This document shows, piece by piece, positions 1 to 9,645 of a DNA stretch of 13,494 nt. Below the pieces are notes generated by a model. That model saw nothing but the letters and a program-made list of their open reading frames with translations, was not told the DNA's origin and did no database searches. Position numbers and translations under genes: made by a program. Source of the DNA: Cerioporus squamosus (taxonomy: Eukaryota > Basidiomycota > Agaricomycetes > Polyporales > Polyporaceae); contig JABYQS010000777.1 in assembly GCA_022592435.1 (NCBI GenBank), forward strand, positions 1 to 13,494, written 5' to 3'. Within the stretch, counting starts at the first letter, position 1, and each line of letters opens with the position of its first letter.

Positions 1-1926
1 CAGGACGCTACCTTTACACCGACGATGGAAACCGGTTCTTCATTAAGGGTATCGCTTACCAGGAGCAAGGTACGCACGACGACGTCGGGCACTCTTAGTC
101 GGGTGGAATGGATGCTGAGCTCGTGTTCTCTGATACAGGCCAAGCTTCTACGGATCCTAATAATCCATTCTCCGAACCCTCCACTTTCATTGACCCTCTC
201 ACCGACGGCTCTGCCTGCCAACGCGATATCCCATTCCTCAAGCAGCTCAGTGTGAACGCTGTTCGCATCTACAGCGTCAACTCATCCCTCAACCACGATG
301 ACTGCATGAAGGCCCTCAGCGATGCTGGCATTTACACCATGTGCGTCGCTTCTGCGCCCGTTGACGAGTGGCTCGCTTACTAGCCCCTAGCATCGACCTT
401 GCACTGCCCGTGAACGGTTCAATTGACCGCCTGAACCCCTCATGGACGACCAACCTGCTCGACCTCTACATTGGCACCATCGACGCGTTCAACAAGTACG
501 ACAACGTCCTCGCATACAACATCGGTAACGAGGTCATCGTCGACCCCACTGGGACCGGCGCAGCACCGTTCATAAAGGCGGCCGCCCGAGATGTCAGGTC
601 ATACCTGTGAGTGCGCTTGTCACAACCGCCTGACGCTCGCTCCAATGACTGATGGTCGCCCTACAAACGCGTGTGTATAGCAACTCCATCTCGTCGTCGG
701 CTCTCGTGGGCTACGCTGCCATCGACGGCGACGACAACTGGGTTCTCCCTCTCGCGGAATATCTGTCCTGCGATCCCACGAACGCTAATTCGGGCTCGTC
801 CGCTATTGACCTCTTCGGTCTGAACAACTAGTACGTCAGCTGCGCAGCACCTCCCTGTGAACACGCTGTATCCTGACCATTCCATGCCCTTCTGTGTTTC
901 ACAGCGAGTGGTGCGGTGACGATACCCCGTCGGCGTACAGCGGCAAGAACGGCGACTTTGCTGGCTACAATGTGCCCGCGTACTTCTCCGAGTTCGGCTG
1001 CGTCAAGCAGCCCCCGCGTCTCTGGACGGAAGTCGGCACGATTTACAGCCAGCCCATGTCCGACATCTGGTCGGGCGGTATCGCGTTCAGCTATTTCCCC
1101 GCGGAGAGCAATGACGGCGAGTTTGGTATGGTCACCATCAACGGCAACACCGTCACGCCCAACGATGACTTCGGCCGCCTCCGCGACCAGTTCGGCAACG
1201 TGACGTTCCCGACGGTTCCCAGCAAGAGCGATGCAGGCTCCACCCAGTTCCCGAGCTGCCCGCCCCAGAACTCGACCTGGCTCGCGTCGAACACCCTCCC
1301 GCCGACGCCCAACGACGCCTCCTGCAAGTGCCTCGAGAGCACCCTGAGCTGCGTGTTCTCGCCCAAGACCACGAACACCAGCGCCATCGTCGGCTCGCTG
1401 CTCGACTTTGGCTGCTCATCGCTCGGCTCGGTCGGCGGTACCTGCGACGACATCTCTGCCAACGGGACCACCGGCTCGTACGGCCGTGTTGCGTTCTGCG
1501 ACCCCGGTAAGTCCGCTTACCCGCTTACCCGCTTTCCACCAATTCCATCATCCGGTCTGACGCATCCCTTTTCCAGACACGAAGCTCTCGTTCGTCATGA
1601 GCGAGTTCTACGAGCTCACGAACCGCGTCGCGACCTCGTGCGACTTCTCCGGCAACGCGACCATCAACCAGAACGCGCCCTCGTCCGTCTCGGGCGCGAA
1701 CGCCGCCGCGAGCTCCTGCCTGTCCAACCCGTCCGCGATCTTCACGCCCTCCGCGCCCGCGTCGACCTCGGGCGCGGCTGGCTCCACCGGCACCGGCGGC
1801 TCGAGCGGCGGGAACAACAACAACAACGGCGCGATCGGCCTCCTCGGCGGCAGCCCCCAGGCGCTGCTCGGCCTTGGGGTCGCGTTCGCGTTCAGCGTCC
1901 TCGGCTCGGTGCTCACTGTTGCGTGA
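1..1926 (+). CDS. GH72 beta-1,3-glucanosyltransferase with X8/CBM43 module, GPI-anchored (Gas/Gel family), 5' partial
   Basis: This enzyme cuts beta-1,3-glucan and re-joins the new end to another chain, elongating wall glucan at the outer face of the plasma membrane. Exons read 3-69, 139-340, 391-606, 681-830, 905-1506 and 1577-1926; all junctions keep frame, giving 528 visible residues. Only the start codon, signal peptide and a few N-terminal residues lie outside the window. The GH72 catalytic domain covers residues 1 to about 310. The acid/base Glu is in NIGNEV (about residue 137) and the nucleophile Glu in FSEFGC (about residue 241). A Cys-rich X8/CBM43 module follows (about 330-440, including CKCLES and FCDPD), as in the GH72-plus subgroup (yeast Gas1/Gas2). 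A Ser/Ala/Gly/Asn-rich linker and a hydrophobic tail ending LGSVLTVA form a GPI signal. No frame breaks are seen. The exact paralogue (Gas1 or Gas2 type) is not resolved. Confidence 0.93.
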
Positions 1927-3231
1927 GCGGCGAGCGTTGGGCGCCGCTTCCCTGACGCGTTTGGACGTCGGAGTCGGTGGGAGGAGGCAGGTTCCCGGCA
2001 TCTGGTTGATGTTCGGTCTGGGGCATGCTAGCCCCGCCCGGCACGAGCTATACATAAGTAGGTCACTGTCGCCGTCGGTGTGAGTAACGACGGACAGCGT
2101 GGCCGGCGAGCGGTGGAGGCGGCAGAACGGACAGACTTGAGACTCTTTCTTGGATACTCACACCGTCACGCAGCAGTTAATTACCCAGTGCATAGCACTT
2201 GTATCTGCCTTCCTCGCGTCGTCGCAGGTGTATGTAACTATTCCCTCATGGACTTTCTTCTCTCTCATACCCTAGCATACCAGCCCTCCGGGCCATTATA
2301 TACTTTCACAAACACCATGCTGTGGTCGTTATCCATCTTCGTTCCCGCAGGGTGAGTAAATCTTCCAGAGAGGTGTGTGGTCGCACTTTTCACAGAGGCT
2401 GCGGGGTATGCGCATGCGAAGATGGTAAACTCGTGCTCGACGCGCTCGCCCTCGGTCGGCGGCCACAATCTGTGACTCGTCCTCGCTCATTCATCTTTTC
2501 GCCGACGCCCTCGGAGCCGTCGAGGTTGCTCAAGATCGCCCTGAACGCGTGGACAGTTGTACCACGTTTTGACAGCATCCGCCCTGTCCATGTCAGTGGT
2601 CCCCCCTGAGACGTCCCGCGCTAACTCCGAGAGCGCAATTCAGTCCTCTGCCACCTCCCCGGCTTCTAGGCCGGGAAATATTAATCATCGGCGCGGCCGC
2701 CTGACGGATTTCGAACGTGAACTTTTCGTACCAAACCCGACAAAGACCGAAAGCCGCAGTGTGCTCAGAAGTAATGTAGGGTTGGATCATCAGATGGCTA
2801 CATGTCTTGGGATTGTCATGACAGCACAAGGAGCGACGAGCTGCGAACAGCTCTCGGAACCACATCGGCCTGCGAGCGTGGATTATCATACTTATCATTG
2901 TCGTCAAGATTGAACGGTCCGTTGTCGTGTGGAGAGTAAGTAGTATACGATAGGACAGAGTGTTCTGCTTGCGCAGTGCAACGACAAACACTAGAAATAG
3001 CAGCGTCAAAGGGGAAGTGATGATGACAATACTACGACAACGCAGATCGGGGGGTTAGAAAGTGGTATGTGCAGTGGTCCGAAAGTCAGGTATGGCACAT
3101 CACGGAAACCAGGACGCCAGTCGAGGCGTCGTACCGTAAGAACTTTGTGGGGGTCAGGCCACGAGTACGCTCAAATGGCCCGCCATGGAAGACATGCCAA
3201 CCGCAAAACCTAAGTGCGCTGCGACCGCACC
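1927..3231. other. 1.3-kb convergent intergenic region, no supported gene
   Basis: This stretch lies between the stop codons of the glucanosyltransferase and the chitin deacetylase and must hold both 3' UTRs. Small open frames occur on both strands, but none shows a recognisable domain or a coherent exon chain. About 2265-2578 on the minus strand has somewhat codon-like composition and may be a remnant; I do not call it a gene. No tRNA, tandem repeat or transposon end was seen. Confidence 0.6.
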
Positions 3232-4851
3232 TTAGAGGAAGAGGGCAAGCGCGCCAGACACGACGCTGAGAGCCACCGCCACGAGGGCGTTGGGCACAGC
3301 GAACGCGCCCATAGCACCGTTGTTGCTCGAGTCGCCAGTGGAGTTTGACGAGCCCGAAGCCTGCGCACCGGATTTGCCCGAGCCGCTGGCTGTGAACAAA
3401 GGTTTGCGTCAGATATGACATTGGCCCACGAGCTCTCTCACACGTACCACCGACGGGGTTAGACTTGTTGTCGTTCGTCTCGAGGTAGGCATCCGAGAGC
3501 GGCAAGCCAAGGCAAGACACGATAGGCTCAATCTTGAAGGGCGGCTGGTGGGCAAGGGCATCAGGCAGGATGTAGTCCATTGCGATGTCCACAGTCTGCT
3601 GGAAGAGATCGTGCTCGAGGACGATGAAGCCAGTGTTGATCTGGGTCGCGTTGCCCACGATGCTGTGCCAGTTGTTCAGCACCTGCTCAGCATTCGTGGT
3701 GCCGCCAGCAATGTTGAAGTCTGAATGAGTTCCAAAAGTCAGTGCTTGCGAGAGAGGGGTAGCAGGAATGACGCACCCCCGGTGTCGAAGGTGGACGTAG
3801 GGCTGATACGAGTCCAGATGGACGTCTGAAGGCCCATAGCAGTGGCGATAGCCCGGACACGGTTGTCGACATCGCCGTAAGGGGGACGCCAATAAGTGGG
3901 GGTGACACCAAGCACGTCCTTGATGATTTTCCTGCTCCAGCCGAGCTCGGCGATGACCTGGTCGTTGGTAAGAGTGGTCATCTCAGGGTGGGACCATGTG
4001 TGGACAGCAATCTGGTGCTGGGCCATGTACTCCTCCTGGAGGAGAGCCGGGTAGGAAATGGCGCGCGAGCCGACGACGAAGAAGGTGGCCTTGAGGTTTT
4101 GCTGGTCAAGGTAGCTGAGGAGATTGCCGGTGTAGAGCGCGGGGCCATCGTCGTAGGTAAGACCCCAGGTCATCTTGTCTGGGCACGACACGACATCATC
4201 ATCACCAGTGCAGCCACCGCAGGTCCACCAGCAACGGCTCGTGTCCGCTGCGGCTTGGGGGTTGGCCGCGCAGCCGCCAGCTACGGTGGGTGCGATGTCG
4301 GGAATGGTGATGCCGGAGTTTGCAACCTCCGCCTTCCACTGGTTGACCTCGTCCGAGTCGGTAGGCGGGGTCTTGTCGAGAGGGGGATAGTTGGCAACAA
4401 CGATGCTGCTGACTGGAACACGGACGAAACGCGTCAGAGACAGGAGAGCCAATCAAGCGGGGAAGAATGGAGACTCACTGGCAGGCAGAGCGGGGGCGCC
4501 GGACAAGAAGGTCGGGGACGCACCAGCGGCGAAGGTGGTGGAAGCGGCAACAGTGGGCTGCGTGGTCGCACCTGAGGCAATCTCAGACAGCGGGAGGGCG
4601 GTCGGGTTGGTAGACGCCAATGTGAAAGTCAGGGTCGCGCTGCTCGCGCCGGGGGCTGCAGGAGTCGTTCCCGCTGCGGCGGAGGAGCCTGCAGCGGCGC
4701 TGGTCGCGGGGGCGGCGGCAGAGCTGCTGCTGCTGGCTCCGCTGGCTGCTGGGGCCTGTGCGGCCTGCTGGCGGGCGTGGTGGAGGTCGCGCACGCCGTG
4801 GGCGGAGACGAGGGCGGGGAGGGCCACTGCGGAGACAAGGGCGAGCTTCAT
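3232..4851 (-). CDS. Chitin deacetylase (CE4/NodB polysaccharide deacetylase), secreted and GPI-anchored
   Basis: It removes N-acetyl groups from chitin to give chitosan in the cell wall. Exons on the minus strand are 4851-4479, 4412-3777, 3720-3448 and 3389-3232, joined by introns of 66, 56 and 58 nt; the product is 479 residues with no frame break. A signal peptide (MKLALVSAVALPALVSA) leads into a Ser/Ala-rich linker to about residue 125. A Cys-rich stretch (about 172-201) precedes the NodB domain. Motif 1 is TYDDGP (210-215, catalytic base plus metal Asp), motif 2 is HTWSH (262-266, two metal His), motif 3 is RPPYGD (300-305), and motif 5 is seen as VLEHD. The C-terminus is Ser/Gly/Asn-rich and then hydrophobic, ending ALALFL, a GPI signal as in basidiomycete Cda proteins. 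The start has a good context (cgccATGa). It converges on the glucan-elongating gene. Substrate specificity (chitin rather than another GlcNAc polymer) is inferred from family. Confidence 0.93.
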
Positions 4852-5245
4852 GGCGGGAACAGTAAAGAACGTCGGTGGGCCTGAGGCGTGGGCTGGGACG
4901 TCGGCGTGGTCAAGAACGCAGGGGCCGACGAGGACTAGAGAGTGCGAGTGAGAGAAGCGCAGAGAGGGAGGACCTTGTCCCCTCTTTGAGCAATTCGAAT
5001 TCGCAGGACAACATTTGCAAACAGGCTGGAGCCACCCCGTCTGTCACCAGTCCGTGCATCTGCCGGCGACGGCGCCGGGCAGATTGCTTCCTCCATTTAT
5101 AGTCTCCAATACATGTCCTCATATATTTAGCTCGCCGAGGCCAGCACGCACCCCGCGCCACGCCGGCCGTGCGCGTCTGCGGGGCGCGTCGCCTACCGAG
5201 GGCAGCCAAAGGCCTGCAGCGTACGAGTACATACCGAGCCCGACT
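4852..5245. other. Chitin deacetylase upstream region and SET chaperone 3' flank
   Basis: These 394 bases separate the deacetylase start codon from the stop of the next leftward gene. They should hold the deacetylase promoter and 5' UTR plus the chaperone 3' UTR. On the minus strand there is a TATA-like box (5096-5101). Two AGGGG/CCCCT pentamers (4920-4924, 4979-4983) resemble stress-response elements, but such short matches are expected by chance. No reading frame of interest was seen. Confidence 0.5.
5096..5101 (-). promoter_or_regulatory. TATA-like box upstream of the chitin deacetylase
   Basis: The minus strand reads CTATAAATG here, 245 bases upstream of the deacetylase ATG. It is the best TATAAA match in the upstream interval. 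The distance is long but possible with a 5' UTR of about 200 bases. No transcription start is known, so this is a weak call. Confidence 0.3.
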
Positions 5246-6397
5246 CTACTTCTTCTGCTTCTTCGGCCGCGGCTTCTCCAGGTCAATCTCCTCCTCGTCA
5301 TCGTCAGAGCTGTCCTCGTCCTCCTCGTCGCTGTCAATGTCCCCGTCTCCCGCCTGCCCGAGGAAGTACTCGATCGCCTCCGGGAAAACGTCGTTTGCGA
5401 TCGACACTCCAATCTGTGCATGCGCGTGGGTGTCAGTCAGCATTTTGCTCAATACCAAGTCCGTCGCTAGCTGCATTCCACGCACCTCGAATGGGTCCTC
5501 GGCCACCTCAAAGAAGTTGAAGAAGCTGCCGCCCTCGGCAGGCAGTTCGTCGTCGCCGTCCGGGTCGGGGACGCGCGGGTGCAGCTTGGTCAGGTTCTTC
5601 GACTCGTCCTTCCAGTCGATTTTCGTCGCCTGCGCCCGTCAGTTAGCCATGCCCCCGCGCTCGCGTCCCCCAGCAGCACACACGCACCTTGGGCTCGACG
5701 TCGCGGTCCCAGGAGAACTCCAGCATCGCCTCCGTGATCCCGTCCTCGTCGGGCTTCTCGTCAGACTCCACGGGTGGCGGCACGTACTTGTACTCCTTCT
5801 TGAGCACCGTGTTCGAGAAGTACGGGTTCTCCTTGAAGTACTGCACCCCCAGACGCGTCAGCCACACATGTTCGCGTTCGTGTCGCGGCACGCTGAGAAT
5901 AAAGTCATGATACTCACGAACTCGAGCGTGAAGCACCGCGACTCGACGGGGTCGCGCGTCAGCCAGACGTCCTCCAGGTAGCTCAGCGCCGCCTGGTCCG
6001 CGTTGTGCTGGACGTGCATCGAGAGCACCGGGTGGTTCATGAGCGCGACCGCCCAGAACTTGTTGATCGCCTTCAGCACCTCGCGCCGCTTCTCGTACAC
6101 GGGCACCATCTTTTCCTGCGCGCGACGCTCTGCAAAACGACGCGTCCGAGGTCAGTCTCCATTGCACCCTGCACATGCACAACACAAAAGGGGGGCGAGG
6201 AACGGAAGGGAACAGGAGAGTGAATGTGGTTCAACTTGGGGAAGCACGAACGTACCAAGCGCGAGCTCGACGCGGGCAATGTCCTTTTGGATCGCCTGCA
6301 GCTTGTGGGCCTCCTCGTCGGAGACCTCGACATCTCCAAGGGGATTCTTCTCGACGTCTGCGCCGGGGGACGCGCGTTTTACTCCTTTGCTGCTCAT
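5246..6397 (-). CDS. SET/NAP-family histone chaperone (SET/TAF-Ibeta, Vps75-like)
   Basis: NAP-family proteins bind H3-H4 or H2A-H2B and help load and remove histones in the nucleus. Exons on the minus strand are 6397-6256, 6129-5918, 5840-5688, 5629-5486 and 5413-5246; introns are 126, 77, 58 and 72 nt and every junction keeps frame. The 272-residue product is close to SET and Vps75 in length. An N-terminal helical dimerisation region (about 25-70, DEEAHKLQAIQKDI onward) leads into the earmuff domain with the conserved NKFWAVALMNHP and ENPYFSNTVLKKEY, then SFFNFFE. A highly acidic tail (Asp/Glu/Ser) is followed by a basic end PRPKKQKK, a likely nuclear signal. SET spacing fits better than canonical Nap1, which is longer. 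The ATG at 6397 has a strong context (ccgccATGa), but the frame is open upstream to another ATG at 6529. The last intron is stopless and a multiple of three. Confidence 0.9.
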
Positions 6398-6714
6398 GGC
6401 GGTGGTCGTAGAGTGTGTGATGGGTAAATTTCTGGCTTCGCGAGCGCGTCTCCTCTGCTCCCAGGAAGATGGGGCGGAGTTGTCGCGCTCCCTCTTCAAA
6501 CTCCGCTGTGGCGTAAGCGCCCCAACCACTCGGGCGCCTCCGTCTGGAATGGACTCGAAATCGACTGTGAGGTCAGTGGCGGCGAGCAGTCAATTGTGTC
6601 AACAACGGAATGCATCATGTTGATGTCGTGTATTATCGCAACACGTAGGCTACCAGTCGATACATAGAATGAACAAAGCGGATGTCCCAGAAGTCCAACT
6701 CACTACCAGGCCCG
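6398..6714. other. SET chaperone upstream region and SAC1 3' flank
   Basis: About 317 bases between the chaperone start and the SAC1 stop, both leftward. It should contain the chaperone promoter and SAC1 3' UTR. An open extension in frame with the chaperone runs back to 6529. I see no separate gene, repeat or clear TATA box. Confidence 0.5.
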
Positions 6715-9489
6715 TCAGTCGACGCGTTCCTTGGTCCCCATCTCAATCTCCTCCAGTCTCTTGCTCTTCACGCGGCGATGCTGCTCTGCCATACCCTTCG
6801 CCTGCGCCGCCGCGCCCGCCTTGATCTTCTCCAGCGCAGGCAAGCCAAGGCCCATGCCATGCCGGTGCGCACGGTAACCCGGCCCATCGTAGTAGATGAT
6901 GTCCGTCAGGGGCTGCAAGCGCGGCCAGTTGACGTAGTCGATGCCATGGAGGAAAATGAACAGCAGCGAGATCGCAGCGAGCGTAAACCAGAGCAGGAAG
7001 TAGTAGAACAGCGAGTAGTCTGCGCAGTCGGGTGTCAGATGACGTAGCCCCGGAAGAGTGTGTGACCGCTGTAACGCGACGTACCGGAGGTGCGGGGGAG
7101 GGTGAGCCCTGCGCAGATCATGAACAGCGAGAAAAAGAGGACGTATGGTGGCTGGAACCGGAGGTGGGATGTGAGAGTTGAGTTAGATCGCGCCATGCGT
7201 TCGGAACCTGAAGGTACTCACCGCGCGGACGATGAGCGGTCGAGTGTCGACTACGAGCGTGGATGGGTTCCATCCCCGCCTTGGCCACCAAGCCCCCGTC
7301 ATCAAGTCAAACGCATCCTATGTTTGCACATCAGCACCTAGGCCTCGAGGTTGCGACGAATGCGGATGCGTTGATCTCACCTGGCGGGCGCCGTCGAAGA
7401 AGTTATTTTTGAGGTAGCGCATGACTGAGTTCCAGCCATCCTCGAGGAGGCCCTTGCGGGTTCTCTTGCCCGTGCGGGTGAAGTCGGTCTTGAGGGCACC
7501 AGTACCAGAATACGCTATTGAAATGGCGTTCGCGTGATCCGACCACACTGTCATCCGGCAGGCAATGTCTATCAATAGTACGCCCAGCAGCAGTCTCGAC
7601 CCGTTACGCACTTTCACGGAAGTCTCGGACCAGGTCTCGTAGTTGTCAACGGAATCGTTCTCTTGGATCACACGGAGCTCTTTCAACTGTCGTTCCAGCG
7701 TCCACTTCGCGATTGCCGCCTGGGCGACGTTCGTGCGGTCGAGGTTGTCCATGCAGTTCGTCCGAATGACACCGGTCTGAAGCTTCACTGGCTCAGGTTT
7801 ATTGGCATCTAGGTGGAAATAACTGGCGTTCCGACTCGCATCAATATCTTCCCAAGGAAGTGACGTAGTGAAACGAACCCTTGTCGCATCAGGTCGTCCT
7901 CTAACTTGGCAATTAGTACGCTTATACGGTCCCATCGCATGTTCTTGCATTCGTTATGGAAGTCGAAGTACTCATACTTGGTCTTCGGCATGTTCGCCTT
8001 GACAGGGTTCCGGTAAGAGGCATGCAATGCGTGCATCGAGTGCTGACACTTTACCTCAGCAATGTACTTCTCAAACGCCTCCTTGACAGGTCGTTCATGT
8101 CCCTTGTGGTTGACCAAGTTGACCAGACTCTGTTCGCCGTATAAGTTCAGGTTCTCTTGCAGGTGCGCGCGCATCGCGTTGATCTGTGCCTGGTCAGCAC
8201 AGCCGTTGTTGACGATCCGTCAAAAGGACACACCGTATCCTGCAACTCCATGATCTGGACGTCCGGTTTGTATCGGAGCGTGTTAACCTCTGCCCAGTAA
8301 ACAGGTATACTTCCGCGAATTTGCACGAAGCTGAGCTGGGTGCCGGACTCATCGCCGACCAGAAGAATCTGTTCGGTCTCGTTGAAGTTCGCGACATGCC
8401 CTTCTGGGTCGATGCCACGACGGAAGTAACGGTGCCAGCACGATAACGGGACCGCGACTGATGAGGCAGAGACGTAGCTGCCAGATGCTAATACGGACTG
8501 GCCGGATATCGAACGCTGTGCAGCGAGATGTGTCCGTGAACTCGCTTGACAGAACATAGAATGGGGCAACGCACTGCCGTAGATGACCGGAAAGAATATA
8601 GGGACTCAGCTTGCGAAGTCGGTCAGTGCGCCGGTCGACCACGAGCCCAGGTATGCACTCACCATTTTGGTCCGGATTGGTGGAAGTGATGTCTATTGAA
8701 TCTATCTGCAGGTACCTGAAGGACCAATGTCAGCATTCGGTACAGCGGAGAAGAAACTTCCACGCGCACTTGTTCCAAAAGAACCTGTCATCCGCCTGTA
8801 GAGCGCATGAGTTGCTGTCACAACATGACCACAGGTGGCGCACCCACAATCTCCCAGAGCGGCTTGTCACCGTCCTCCTGTAAGGAGGCCCACTGAGCCC
8901 TGCAATCTCCTCGTGATGTCCCAGGCATAACTGAAAAAAGAAGGTGCCCCCTTGCAGATGTGACCGAACCAGAGCAAGCAAGTGCGCCTCGACAGCATTT
9001 GGTGGCGTCTGCACAGACACGTCCGGGTTCAGGGAAGGATGTCGTATTCTGTGGCGCGATAGATGTTCTGCCTCATGAGGTGTCCGCGCAGCTCGCGCCC
9101 AGTGATGACGATAATGTACTCGCTGCATGGCTTGTGAGCGCGGTAGAGAGGGGAGGTGGATGAGGACGTACACATCGCCAATGATATCATCCCGTATATG
9201 CCATATATCGTCTTCACGGAGCGTTCGGCAGTGGTAGGAAGCGGGGTATTTGGTGCTATACAAACTGGTTGGGACGTATGTCACCACGACAGGGCATTGG
9301 ACTGACCATTAAGCACGATATCCCCAGAATTCCGGTACACCGTCAGAGACCGGGCCCCAACAGGCTCGACCGGGACGAAAGTATACGTCTCATTCCCGTC
9401 TATGTACCTGCGAAAACGTCCACGTTAGCGTATGTACAGTATTGGCAGCATGCAGCTCACAGGTTCAGTCTCTGGTGCAAGGGTTTCAT
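6715..9489 (-). CDS. SAC1: Phosphoinositide phosphatase Sac1 (ER/Golgi membrane), with several apparent frameshifts in its 5' half
   Basis: Sac1 dephosphorylates PtdIns4P, and also PtdIns3P, at ER and Golgi membranes. Inferred minus-strand exons: 9489-9461, 9407-9307, 9255-9174, 9122-8848, 8795-8770, 8715-8663, 8604-8575, 8515-8234, 8189-8055, 7997-7879, 7822-7612, 7547-7381, 7317-7222, 7151-7085, 7019-6715; about 658 residues (yeast Sac1 is 623). The N-terminal SAC fold shows [35 protein letters not shown] and [10 protein letters not shown]. The catalytic P-loop [12 protein letters not shown] (7735-7755, Cys near residue 400) has the CX5R form, followed by [18 protein letters not shown]. Two hydrophobic segments near the C-terminus ([34 protein letters not shown]) are the usual membrane hairpin, then a basic tail. 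Frame breaks: near 9032 (-1, in-frame TGA at 9029), 8934-8939 (+1), 8898-8900 (+1), about 8480-8490 (-2), 8469, 8454, 8431 and 7620 (-1 each). Conserved residues survive across all of them, so error is likelier than decay. Confidence 0.9.
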
Positions 9490-9645
9490 GGTGGTGGTGG
9501 GAGCAGGAGGCGGATGACGGATGGCAGAACACGAAACGCCAACGCGCAGGCGGCGCGTACAGCGTGATTGCGCGCCACACGTGCGCGAGGCCGCCATATT
9601 CGGACTCGACTTGCAGGCCCGCTCGCTGTTCGTCCTCCGCGCGCC
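9490..9645. promoter_or_regulatory. Shared divergent promoter region of SAC1 and U2A'
   Basis: Only 156 bases separate the two start codons, which point away from each other, so both promoters and 5' UTRs must lie here. The region is GC-rich and has no TATA box on either strand, typical of housekeeping genes. A palindromic CACGTG E-box sits at 9578-9583, almost central. That the two genes are co-regulated is inference only. Confidence 0.55.

Noticed and set aside
1525..2055. 176-residue minus-strand open frame antisense to the glucanosyltransferase 3' end
   Set aside because: It mirrors the strong third-position GC bias of the real gene, is Arg/Glu/Ala low-complexity, and has no domain.
2690..2730. 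Possible tRNA B-box near ggatttcgaacg
   Set aside because: It does not fit GGTTCGANTCC and no matching acceptor or anticodon stem is found around it.
3988..4951. Two long plus-strand open frames opposite the chitin deacetylase
   Set aside because: They are antisense shadows of a frame-perfect CE4 gene with all its motifs on the minus strand.
5169..5981. 270-residue plus-strand open frame across the SET chaperone
   Set aside because: It is the antisense of the acidic tail and NAP domain; its Ser-rich run is the complement of the Asp/Glu codons.
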